Shown here: positions 1 to 10,200 of the stretch, piece by piece
Position numbering within the stretch: position 1 is the stretch's first letter
Layout of the letters: the number at the start of each line of letters is the position of its first letter
Assembly: GCA_963556255.1 (NCBI GenBank)
Contig: OY744604.1
Span: forward strand, 74,394,736-74,458,735
Length of the DNA: 64,000 nt
Reading direction: 5' to 3'
Origin: Allolobophora icterica
Taxonomy: Eukaryota; Annelida; Clitellata; Crassiclitellata; Lumbricidae
Notes under the pieces: generated by a model
What the model saw: only the letters and a program-made list of their open reading frames with translations
Databases searched by the model: none
Told to the model about the DNA's origin: nothing
Program-made: the position numbers and the translations under genes

Positions 1-1190
1 GACTGTGATCGTTATGATGTTTCAGACAGAGCAGCTGCCGAGATAACACAGTGTGCTGCAAGATTTTGATGTTATATTTGATGTTGATTTGTCAAATGTT
101 ATTGACTAAAATGAAGTTAGACGTGAATGATGAAATTACTGTAAGGAGCTGGAAGGCTCGAACAACGCAGGTGATTTAGGCCTACTCGGTTTATTTCTGA
201 TGGTCGAAAAGATAAAACTCTAGCCTATAGTACAGAATGTCAAGGAAGGAAATAAGTACTATAGACGAATTGTTATCGAGGGACACTTATTATCGTTGGT
301 GAAGGAACCATGCTGCAGGTTCGACTTACGTCGGACATGTAACACCCACGACTAGACCAGCCTTGCAAAATTGTTAACCACATCGGGGCATATACTTTCA
401 CTACATACATCGCCAACATTTGAAGCTCTACTGATGGCTTGCAACTGCCAATGTACAATTGCAATATTTTGTTCGCAGCTGTAAACCACCGCAAGTGATT
501 CAATGTTCCAGGGTCTTGTTTTAGATTAATTCAACGAGCATTGGCCTCTAACAACCGCATTACTAATGTCCAACAAATACTACCGGTCACTACTTAGGTC
601 AGTTTGCAGGTGGCAAATCCGATTCAATTTTATCAAAGATCATTGATGGTATCTGTTTAAACGTTAATAAACCATTACCAATTGGTGCAGAGAAAGCACG
701 ATGCTCCATGTTGACGCATGACCGTAAGAAAATTTGAACGCTGGGAATCCGTCAATCCTGAAAGCTAGGAAAACTGTACGGTCTGAAATTCGAAATTCGT
801 TGTTTGCTGTAGAAGCTTTTTTTCTGGACATTACTCCTTGCATAACATGGGCAAATATTGTGCGTCTAATGTCAAAACTTCAAGGTCATTGGGGCACCTC
901 AAGGTCATGTGCTAAATTGGTGAAATTGCACCAGAACATTGCTGACATCAATTGGCAACTACCTTGCACTATTAGAAATAAAAACGAGAAATTTTTTTTC
1001 TCCCATTACAATCGATGCACCCTATTGTAATGTACAACCTACTTCACACTCACAAGAACATTTAGCTTTATACAGTAATCTAATACACAGTCAGTTACTT
1101 GTTGTAGTAACTATTTAGTTTATGTTTAACGACACTGTTTTATAACAAACATGATTAGCGACATCCGTTTCCTTACTCCAGCTTTAGGCT
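1..1190. other. No gene recognised
   Basis: This stretch has only short open frames with no recognisable motif, splice-bounded exon or repeat termini. The longest frame, 734-1030 on the plus strand, encodes about 98 residues with no family resemblance that I can name. It is probably non-coding or old repeat sequence. Confidence 0.4.
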
Positions 1191-1239
1191 GTCACATCAA
1201 TGCATAATACGGGCAGTGGCGGAGTTGACCTAGTGGTTT

Positions 1240-1382
1240 AAATGTACAAGAGCCCTGCGCCGACGTCATAGCGTCGGCAGCGGCGCGCCGGTCATTTTGC
1301 GTCGGCGGCGCGCCGACGAACAAAAATCGGCGGCGCCCACGAAATGTCGGCGTTGGCGCGGCGCGGCGTGCCCTAGTCAGAG
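1240..1382. repeat. GC-rich interspersed element, copy 1
   Basis: This is a short, very GC-rich island in AT-rich surroundings. It is built of GTCGGCGGCGCGCCGAC-like palindromic words and contains the phrase GGCGCCCACGAAATGTCGGC. The same phrase and word order recur at about 21.81-21.92 kb, so this is a dispersed repeat and not a CpG island promoter. The ends resemble AGAGCCC and GGGC(T)CT, which suggests short inverted termini of a miniature DNA transposon. I could not fix a target duplication. The open frame across it is a product of base composition. Confidence 0.55.
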
Positions 1383-1549
1383 GCATCAGTCACTATGAGA
1401 GTTGATCAGCCGTTTGTCCTGTGCCGAGTCAAGAGGTCCAAGTTCTCTAAAGCCACTGCGACACACTGAAGCTCAACTACATACAAAGGGACTGAGAAAG
1501 AGGACACCTTCTGACATTTGCCCTACAAATATGAACATCCTGAATAGTG

Positions 1550-2811
1550 GGGCAGCCTGGTGCAAAATATGAAGGAATTGCTCATTAAAAGACAGAAACA
1601 TGAAATTTGGTACATAGTATGAGCATGCCCTAAGGAAAATTTTAGCTATGGGCCATCGCAGATTTGCCTCCTGGCTCCAATGGCAGCCATTTTACAAAAT
1701 GGCCGACCGAAAATAGAGATTTTTCAATATCTCACCTTCTATTTCTCTTAGAATCGTGATCTTGGTGTCTAAACATACATATTTAGGGGCAAGGATACTA
1801 ACAGAACTAATTGTAATTACTTAGCTACAAGAGAAAAGCTAATTATGGTAGCCATCTTGAAGTTAAGGTGACCTAAAAAGGCAGTCCAGTGCAAAATACG
1901 AATCAATTGCTTATTGACTGATAGAAGCATGAAATTTAGTACATAGTATGATCGTGTTCTAGGGAAATGTTTTAGTTATAGTGCCATCGAAGAATTGTCC
2001 CCTGGCCTCAATGGCAGCCATTTTCAAAAATGGCCGACCGAAAATAGAGATTTTTCAATATTCCAACTTCTAGTTCACTTAGAATCGTGATCTTGGTGTC
2101 TAAGCATACATATTTAGGGGCAAAAATTCCAATAGAACTAATTGCAATTACTTAAGTACAAGAGAAAAGCTAATTATGGTAGCCATCTTGAAGTTAAGGT
2201 GACCTTAAAATTTAATTTTCCCATTTTGAATTACTTCCTCGTCATGTTAAATTAAAATTATGATTATAATTTTGGTCGTTAAGCGTACAGTATTTTGGGC
2301 AACGATTGCAAGGGAACTAATCATTTATGAAACTTGTTGTTGTGTTCATGTTCACGTAGAAATTAAACAAATTATGGAATATCAACAATTCAGCCTGCTA
2401 TTATTGTCCTCGTAAATGTACATTAGGCTAAACGATATTACAGAGCTAGTCCACATTTTGGAACTAGTGTCCAGACAAAGTACTGCCCACAGAGTTATAT
2501 GGGGTCTAACATTGTCAACGTCATTCCAGGTCACATAGGCCTCTGCACAGACAGAGACCAGTTCACTGTCGAGCAGCTTTCACACGTTTGCACTGTCCCC
2601 TACAGCCCTTCTCGCGGCATCATCTGAGCAGTTCTGTCCAGAAGCTTTGGCAAGTGTTGTCCACTTCACTTCCCAGTCTCTTTCGATCGTTTGCAGCCAC
2701 CCCCAATCACCAGGACATGGTATCCTAGGAACAGCTACAAACATCTGTGCCCATACATGACCTGCCTGGTAGGCAGCTCTCTTGGCGTGTTCCACAAGTG
2801 CAGCTTGAGCT
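1550..2811 (+). repeat. Left arm of the long inverted repeat
   Basis: The outer part consists of two tandem units, about 1550-1880 and 1881-2211, that differ by scattered substitutions. The inner part (2212-2811) includes the 3' end of the PIN-like pseudogene read on the minus strand. It pairs with 3850-4298 plus 12660-13462. The left arm is uninterrupted across the point where the right arm carries the TTAA insertion, so it shows the empty-site sequence. Confidence 0.75.
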
Positions 2812-3721
2812 GGTGAAAAGCCATCCATTGGTACATCGAGCTGATCATCAGCAGAGCTGCAAGTTGATGCTAAGGTGCAGAAGGCTGGGATGACGTCGTT
2901 GAATGTCTTCCAAATGTCCCAACAGTCCTTTCTCCACGGCCAGCAGAGGATGATACTGTATCACATCTGCTAAATGAGTGTAGGAAGGGCAAGGCTACGC
3001 ACTTCTCTGGGCAAGAGCACATGCCATCTCATGAGTTGATAGGTATCTAAAGCTTTGCCTGAGGAAAGCCAACACACAGTTCGTCAATGCTGAGCTGTTG
3101 AACCGCTGCTATGGCTAACCTCAGAGTCAACTGCGCGGATCATCACTTTACGATAGCCATGTTTGGCGGCATCTGGGACACGCAGCAAAATCCTTGTATC
3201 GGATTCCTCCTGAGTAAAAGGAGCAAGTCCAATGATGCCCTTGGCTGAGTACAGAGCACGTCCTTGCGGCGTGTGACGATGACCTGTCTTTCTGTTTCTG
3301 TTTCAAGTTTTGTTATTTGCAGGCTCAAAAAAGAAAACAACTCTGACTTGTTTTCACTGTTCCTTAGAAATTCCTGCCAGTTTCTAGGTAGAGCATTAGA
3401 AGATTCCACGCGCCTGCTGCTTCCCTTACCCCTCACACTGCATGTGTATATCTTCAAGCTGCCATGTACAATGTGCACATATTCATCCCATACCAGATCT
3501 ACCCTATGCTCATGCTCCAGCTGTCTTGTGATGTAGGGCAAGAAAACATGGCAAGCATAATCTAAGAAAGTGCACACAGGGCCAGGTTTCAGTATGTTGA
3601 CTAAGACTACTTCGTCCAAGATAACAGCATCAACAGTAGGTACACCCAGTGAAAAGCCTGGTTGGATATCTGAGATGGCGTCATCTGCTGGAGTGGGAGC
3701 CACGTCTTCTAGGCAGCTCAC
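2510..3721 (-). pseudogene. Decayed PIN-like, Cys-rich-tailed protein of an uncharacterised multicopy metazoan family
   Basis: The minus strand shows an N-terminal part (3721 to about 3240) with VDLVWDEYVH and PRNWQEFLRNSENKSELF. After a frame change near 3230 it reads TQEESDTRILL, then KVMIRAVDSEV, then FLHSFSRCDTVSS...AGRGERTVWDIWK, and finally WGWLQTIERDWEVKWTTLAKAS, which leads into a frameshifted Cys-rich tail (C-x4-C-x3-C...C-x-C). From memory, a large family of uncharacterised invertebrate proteins has this order, with EEADTRI and TVDTDV at the acidic positions. The spaced acidic residues resemble PIN/XPG-type nucleases; that function is inference. Several frameshifts and stops make it non-functional. 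It spans the loop and the inner left arm of the inverted-repeat element, so it was probably carried by that element. Confidence 0.6.
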
Positions 3722-3840
3722 AATGTCTTACTTGGTTCCTAGCCGCAATTTATCCATATTCGAAAGCGATGGTGGGTGTTAGTCGTACGAGCAACGAGGA
3801 GAAGGTGAATGAGGCACGGAAGCAGCTTTTTTCACAAAGA

Positions 3841-4150
3841 GGCAGACCAACGCAAGCTGCACTTGTGGAACACGCCAAGAGAGCTGCCTAGGCAGGCAGG
3901 TCATGTATGGGCACAGATGTTTGTAGCTGTTCCTAGGATACCATGTCCTGGTGATTGGGGGTGGCTGCAAACGATCGAAAGAGACTGGGAAGTGAAGTGG
4001 ACAACACTTGCCAAAGCTTCTGGACAGAACTGCTCAGATGATGCCGCGAGAAGGGCTGTAGGGGACAGTGCAAACGTGTGAAAGCTGCTCGACAGTGAAC
4101 TGGTCTCTGTCTGTGCAGAGGCCTATGTGACCTGGAATGACGTTGACAAT
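3841..4150 (+). pseudogene. Inverted partial copy of the PIN-like gene's 3' end
   Basis: The plus strand repeats the C-terminal segment of the pseudogene at 2510-3721: AGHVWAQMFVAVPRIPCP, the DWEVKWTTLAKASG segment, then a frameshift into the Cys-rich tail (CREKGCRGQC, GLCLCRGLC). It is the mirror image produced by the long inverted repeat and not an independent gene. An in-frame TAG at the LP*AG position separates it from any upstream start. The two arms share the same frameshift, so the damage came before the arms were duplicated or was copied between them. Confidence 0.65.
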
Positions 4151-4298
4151 GTTAGACCCCATATAACTCTGTGGGCAGTACTTTGTCTGGACACTAGTTC
4201 CAAAATGTGGACTAGCTCTGTAATATCGTTTAGCCTAATGTACATTTACGAGGACAATAATAGCAGGCTGAATTGTTGATATTCCATAATTTGTTTAA
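3850..4298 (-). repeat. Right arm of the long inverted repeat, inner part
   Basis: This is the reverse complement of about 2363-2811. It ends at the TTAA (4295-4298) where the piggyBac element begins. The arm resumes without loss at 12656 (second TTAA) and runs to about 13462. Confidence 0.75.
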
Positions 4299-4429
4299 CC
4301 CATTCGTGGCCAAATTTTATTTTGCTAAAAATTTTTGATATTTAGCAACGTCATATTAAGTAATAAAAGGAATTAACTCACATTTGTGATAATTTCATTA
4401 AATTTTATTTATATAGCGCATAGAAATTT

Positions 4430-4472
4430 TGTTCCATTATTGGAACATGGCGTTGTTCCAATATTGGAACAT
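4430..4472. repeat. Subterminal palindromes of the piggyBac element, left side
   Basis: Two adjacent near-palindromes lie about 130 bp inside the left end. The second contains TTGTTCCAATATTGGAACAT and the first differs by one base in its centre. The same 20-bp palindrome occurs at the right end, overlapping the terminal repeat (12624-12643). Paired subterminal palindromes are candidate transposase-binding sites. A degenerate version (ATGTTCCACTATTGTAACAT) is near 12285. Confidence 0.6.
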
Positions 4473-4559
4473 CCATATGTTTGATACTTCACTAGAGAAA
4501 TGCCACAGTGACTGCTTGTTCTTGTCCATGCCTATACTTTATTAGGCTATACTGCAAAA

Positions 4560-5374
4560 TCTGCAGGTAAGCAGTCACTCTGAGACCTGTTTATGGTAGT
4601 ATTTTGTAGCAGTTCACTGGCTGCAAGTAAACGCGACAGACACCACAGCCAGATGTTGTGTTTTTACAGACACGATATCGATATCTACCCTGTTTCACAT
4701 TGTCTGGGTAGTGCTTGGCATTGCTGTTGAGTCTGACACTGTCTGGAATGTTTCTCACAAGAACGGCTTTGCTATTTGCAGTTGGTCTGCCCCAGGATGG
4801 TCTGCCCCGATTTGTGGTTCATTGAACAACAGCAAATAGGTAGCCACAATCTTGCGAATGAAGCCAAAGAAATCCAGTTTAGGCAGTTCTTCGTCATCAA
4901 AATTGTTGTCAGTTTGCTCAGTCGCTCTAGCCCTTTCATTTCTTATCTGTCTTTGGCGCAGTATCCAGGCGTTGGACATGGATGCAGACATCAAGTGTGT
5001 GAACATTAGCTTCACACGATACCCCGCCACATTTCTGTCCATCTGGTCTGTGCAACCCGTGAATGAATTGTACATGCTGTTTACCTTGAATAGTTTGTTT
5101 GCACCCATGATGACTGTAGTAAGGAATCATATACTCTCGTCTACATCAACATGCTCTACATAAGCTGGAAGCAGTTTCATGCACTTTTCATTCAAATGGG
5201 CGACGAGTGGTCTAATCTTGGCAAACTTGTCGTCAGATGCTAAGTAGCGTTGTCAGCGAAATGAAGATTCTCGAGTATAGCTCTGAATCTGTTTCTTGGC
5301 ATGGCCTGGGCAACAGCTTCAATTCCGATGTCTGCATCTAAACTCCAGCACAAGTCTCTTCGAGGTAGTGAACT
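4560..5374 (-). pseudogene. piggyBac transposase, C-terminal part
   Basis: On the minus strand, starting at the retroelement border, the reading is SLPRRDLCWSLDADIG, then RNRFRAILENLHFADNAT, PLVAHLNEKCMKLLPAYVEH and VDVDESI. A frame change near 5130 follows, then YNSFTGCTDQMDRNVAGYR and NAWILRQRQ, which match the conserved YN-x-GG-x-D-x-D and NAW motifs of the DDE_Tnp_1_7 transposase domain. The segment near 4570-4680 reads RYRVCKNTTSGCGVCRVYL, a C-terminal Cys-rich zinc-binding tail. Frameshifts and stops, together with the split at 5374, make it inactive. The N-terminal half lies on the other side of the LTR element. Confidence 0.82.
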
Positions 5375-5850
5375 TGTCAACCCAATCCTTCCGTTGACAA
5401 TCCTTCTGATTAAATCCTTGTTCTCTCTCTACTTAACGCCTATTTAACGTTCACCTTTTGAACACTAATTCTACGTATAAGTATAACCTGAATTAATCAG
5501 CAACACAGTTTAATATCTTTTAGTTTAATAAGAAACAAACAGACAGAACTCAATTCGATTACAACTCGACTAGTCAGCCACACTACTACAGCGAACACAC
5601 TCGAATTCCAACTTCTCTAGTCAGCATAATTCTTCGCGCCTCTTGACACACCTGTCTTCTGTGCGCATAAGCGAAATCTAATAATATACATATAGCGCGC
5701 CGCTGCCGATATCGGCCGGCCGCGCGTGTCACTAAGACTAAACGTTATACATCTATCATATATACATATACACGTGAAACTAAAGTAAGCGCACTAAATA
5801 TATACGCTAATATCTCGCACTGCAAGACTGTACACAAAACTCAGTTCACA
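5375..5850 (-). repeat. 3' LTR of the Gmr1-like element
   Basis: The LTR starts TGTCAACCC and ends AGTTCACA in plus orientation, so it has TG...CA ends. It matches 10994-11469 except for one visible difference (GCTAATATC here, GCCAATATC in the other). It is preceded by GAACT. Confidence 0.92.
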
Positions 5851-5870
5851 TTACCTCCTTCCTTTTTCTG
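5851..5870 (-). promoter_or_regulatory. Polypurine tract of the Gmr1-like element
   Basis: Read on the minus strand, the bases next to the 3' LTR are AGAAAAAGGAAGGAGGTAA, a purine-rich run at the position where plus-strand DNA synthesis is primed in LTR retrotransposons. Confidence 0.7.
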
Positions 5871-5966
5871 GAATTGAGCAAATTAAATTTCAAAATTTGC
5901 GAAATTACCAAAATACATGAAACATATATATATATCTAAATAATTAATAAACAGTCTTACGATTAC

Positions 5967-7253
5967 TTATAACCTTGACAAACAATCAGCAATAATATTC
6001 AATCTGCCCTTCTTGTACTTCACCTCAACATCAAAAGTTTGTAAGGCTAACGCCCAACGCACAAGTTTAGCAGACTTAGACATTGACTCAGTCAAATATG
6101 TAAGAGGATTGTGATCAGTAAAAATGAAAATTTTTGATCCAATTATAATTTCTTTTAACTTGTTTAGAGCCCAAACAATAGCATAGGCTTCCTTTTCCAC
6201 AGTAGCCCATCTCTTCTGGGTATCAGTTAACTTCTGACTGATAAATGACACAGGGCGTTCTATTCCCTTGTCGTCCATCTGTGTTAAAACAGCACCGACT
6301 GCAAAGTCACTACTATCGCAGTACAAATTGAATGGTTTTCCCACTTCAAAAACATATAATACTACTTTGGATCGCACAGCCTCTTTAAGTAAATCAAATG
6401 CTTGCTGATGTTCAACAGTCCAATCAATCTTATCAGAAACACGTTTACTAGTTAAATCAGATAAAGGTTTCGCAATCTGTGCAAAGTCCTTAATAAACTG
6501 TCTGTAATAATTAAAAAATCCAAGCAGTTGCTTAACTTGCTTCTTAGTTTCTGGGATCTTCAAATTAGTCAAACTTTCAATTCTGTCTGGATTCATCTTT
6601 ATCTTACCAGACCCAACCACATGACCGATAAACCTTACTTTACTCTTACCAAATATGCATTTTTTCAAATTCAAAGTAACGTTATGCAATCTCATTTGCA
6701 TCAAAAATGCATCTAGATGCTGCAAGTGAATATTCCAACTGTCAGAATGCACAGCAATGTCATCAATATACGGTTCTGCAAAGTCACTTATAGGCTGTAA
6801 AACTAAATTTATCGCCTTAACAAAAGTTCGTCCAGAATTTATCATTCCAAAAGGAACACGAGTAAATTCATACAGTCCATTATGTGTTACAAAAGCTGTC
6901 TTCCATTGATCAGATTGTTTTACAGGACAAGTCCAATAAGCACTTCGACAGTCCAAAATAGAAATTACATTAGACTTTCCAACTTTGTTTAAAACGTCTC
7001 TGACAATCGGCATAGGATATTTACAATCCACAGTGAATGAGTTAATGTATCTGTAGTCACAGGCAAGTCTTAAAGATCCGTCTTTCTTTTTAACAATAAC
7101 CAAAGGGCTTGCCATTCTGCTCGATGATGGTTTAATAATGTTTGTTTTTAACATTTCTTTGATCTGACGTTCCACTTCTGATCGATAAATCAAAGGAATT
7201 CGATATGCTGCAAATTCCTTTGTGCCTGGCTGTGAAGTTCGTTCCTTGATCAC
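5967..7253 (-). CDS. Reverse transcriptase-RNase H of the Gmr1-like element
   Basis: The open frame is 428 residues. RT motifs are SPLVIVKKKDGSLRLACDYR (about 49-67), LDCRSAYW (100-107, first catalytic Asp), VPFGMINSG (133-141) and YIDD at 162-165 with the two metal-binding Asp. A RNase H domain follows: YCDSSDFAVGAVL (Asp 313), EKEAYAIVWAL (353-363) and FTDHNPLTYL (Asp 380), ending in DCLSRL, the usual C-terminus of this domain. No integrase follows, as the integrase lies upstream. The first methionine is not a natural start; this frame would normally be the downstream part of a pol polyprotein. The frame overlaps the end of the upstream Gag-integrase frame because of an internal deletion near 7220. 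Confidence 0.88.
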   Translation of the reverse strand: MIKERTSQPGTKEFAAYRIPLIYRSEVERQIKEMLKTNIIKPSSSRMASPLVIVKKKDGSLRLACDYRYINSFTVDCKYPMPIVRDVLNKVGKSNVISILDCRSAYWTCPVKQSDQWKTAFVTHNGLYEFTRVPFGMINSGRTFVKAINLVLQPISDFAEPYIDDIAVHSDSWNIHLQHLDAFLMQMRLHNVTLNLKKCIFGKSKVRFIGHVVGSGKIKMNPDRIESLTNLKIPETKKQVKQLLGFFNYYRQFIKDFAQIAKPLSDLTSKRVSDKIDWTVEHQQAFDLLKEAVRSKVVLYVFEVGKPFNLYCDSSDFAVGAVLTQMDDKGIERPVSFISQKLTDTQKRWATVEKEAYAIVWALNKLKEIIIGSKIFIFTDHNPLTYLTESMSKSAKLVRWALALQTFDVEVKYKKGRLNIIADCLSRL

Positions 7254-10200
7254 TGGTGATCACGGACGGTACACCAACGTTCATGAACAGTTCCATCAAC
7301 GCTTCACACACAGCCTTCGCTGTCAGCGATTTCAATAAAAAGATTGTAGGCCATCTGGTGCACGAGTCCACAATGCATAAACAATACTTGTGACCTGCAG
7401 CAGATACCGGATCGATCGGGCCAACGAGGTCCATCGTCATTCTCTTGAAGGCGACCTCTTCTCTTGAGACTGGAGTGATGGGCACTCTATCCATCACCAA
7501 ACTCCTTGCCTTTAATTGACACTTTTCGCATGACTTACAAAATTTCACAATGTCTCTTCTCATCTTTGGCCATACAAAAGATAATTTTATTCGTTCTCTT
7601 GTTTTCTCTTCTCCTAGATGTCCTCCAAATACCGATTCATGCGCCAATTCCATCACTTTTATTCGTCTCTCTTTTGGTAACACTAGTTGATATATCGTCT
7701 GGTCTAATATCTGATATTTCTTATGCAATAAACCGTTGATCACACAGAATTCAGATTCTTTCTCTTGTGCTAACTTCCACCACGTCTTCAACGATTCATC
7801 CTTTCTCTGTTGCTCTTCGAACTTCTTCGAATCGGCAATCTGCACCTTTTGTTCTTCGTCCATCTCTTCATCTCTATACAAGTCTCCTATCCCCACATCA
7901 CATTCATTGTCTTCTTCAGTTTCATTTAATGTGCCATTCTCGCATGCAGCCATCTCTTGCTCGTTCATCTCTGATGTTATACCATCTCGCGATAAGCTTC
8001 GTTGCTCATTACTTTCGTTTTCCTCATCACTTGAACTTTCAGTTTCACTCTTCTCATCAACATCTACCATTTCCTGTTTCCGACTCTGCGCTCTCGTCAT
8101 TACATTTGCTTGTACACTCACATCTCCTTGTATCGTTTTGACCTTCATCTGTGGTACGGCTTTTAATTCGGCAATTATCTCTGGATGCAACAAGAATCTT
8201 TCTGTACTGCCCATCTTTGCAATACTAGCACACATCAAGGTGACATAAGGTGTAAGTGAACACTGGATTTTACGCGGAAATCCCTCTTCTTCCACGTCAC
8301 TACCACACAGTCTAACATCGACTTTCACTAACTTCGCAGGAATGGCATCTCCTGCCACACATTGCAAATTCACTTTTCCAATTTGTTCCACCTTCATGCC
8401 TTCCAGTAATTCTTCACTAATCACCGGAATCTCTGCACCCGAGTCGCTCAGTGCTTTGACTTTCACTGGCTCTTTACCGTCTACTGCACGAATTTCAACC
8501 TCGACATATTGCAAGAACGATTTCTTCAATATTCGACTGTCATCTTTTCCTATGACTTCTCTCTGAACTTCAGCATCCAATAGAATTTCTTTTTGAATAC
8601 CACATTTCATTACTGACTTTACTTCAGTTTCTTGGTTTTCTTGACCCGCGGTTTGATTATCTGTATCACTAACCACTTGAATCAAATTCACCCTTGTGTG
8701 TTCTTGATTTCTGCTAGAACTAGCTGCTGCCACTGGAACTGGACAAAATTTAACCAAATGTTTGTCTGAACCACAATTGTGACAACGCTTCACAACTGTA
8801 TGGTATGGTTGTGAAATACCTCGTTGTTCATTGCCTTCATATCTCTTATACTGCGTAAACGATGTGTTGCCTTCCCTCTTGGCAAACGGCGCTGACGATT
8901 TGTTAAATCCCTGACGACCAAACGTCACTTCTCTGGTCTCATTGGGTACAGGGATACTAGCCTTGACTTCTTTACCTATGAACTGATTTCCTGTTTCTGG
9001 ATTACTTTTCCACTTTCCACTCTGGCTTTGGTTTACGGAACGTTGAGAAGGATAACTGTTTATATTTGGAAATGCAAACCCAATTCGATTGTTTACATGA
9101 ATGTCTGCTAAGTCTGCCACTGCACTAGCTTGGAGACAGTCAGTTCCTTCCTTCGACAATACAAACTGTAGTGGACCTGGCGGTAAACATTCTTTTAGCT
9201 TATCCGCTACCAGCAAATCAAAGAGCGTATCATACTCTCTGTTCACGTTTCGACTTCTCACGTAATAGTTTAGCAAGTTCTTCAGTCTTGCCGTAAACAT
9301 CGTATAAGTCTCTTCTGTTGTCTTCTTAGCATCCACAAATCTGGCTCTGTATTCTCTCGAAGTCAACTTAAATTCTTTTAATAAGTGCTGCTTGACTCTA
9401 TCATAATTGTCTAGATCATCGTATGACAATCTATTCAGAACGGTTCGAGCTTTCGGCGTCATCAATGGTAGTAATAATTTCACCCAAAACGGCTTTTCCA
9501 CAGCAAAACTGCGAAACGCGTTCTCGACTGTTTCAAAATATAATGGCACCTCCATCATATCAGTTGGCATTTGAGGCAATACATGCTTCATTGCATCACC
9601 TATTTTCTTAATTTTTGACACCAAAGTTTCACTTTCTTGCTGTTTCCTTCTTTCTGCTTCCCGTTCTTCTCTCATTTGCGTTTCTTTCAATGTCAATTTT
9701 GATTTCTCCAGTTTCAGACGTTCTTGTCTTTCTGTCTCTGCCTTTTCCAAACTTTCTTTCTGAAATTTGAATTCTTCTTGTCTTATCTGTTCTGCGCGTT
9801 CTAACTCTAACGTTCGCGCTTTTTCTTTTTCTTCTTCACGCATTCTCTTTGCTTCAATCTGTTGCTGACGTACCTCTTCATCACTTTTTCTAGCTTTTTC
9901 AAATTCAATCATCTGCTCCAATCTTCTTCTTTCAGCATCTTCCCTATCTCGTTTCAACTGTTCTAATTGAATCTCAAACTGATGCTTTTGCAATTCCAGT
10001 TCTGCCTTACGCACTTGTTCTGCTTTATCTTCTCTCTCTCTCTGCAAGCGCAATTCTTCTTGCCTTACAAGTTCTGCTTTCTCTTCTTTCTCTCGCTGCA
10101 AGCGCAATTCTTTCTCTTCTTTCTCTCTCTGCAAACGTTCTGCTTTCTCTTCTTTCTCTCTCTGCAGACGTTCTGCTTTCTCTTCTTTCTCTCTCTGCAA

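Noticed and set aside
1192..1386. 64-codon Arg/Ala-rich minus-strand frame
   Set aside because: It is a GC-rich repeat translation; the same DNA occurs at 21.8 kb without a conserved frame.
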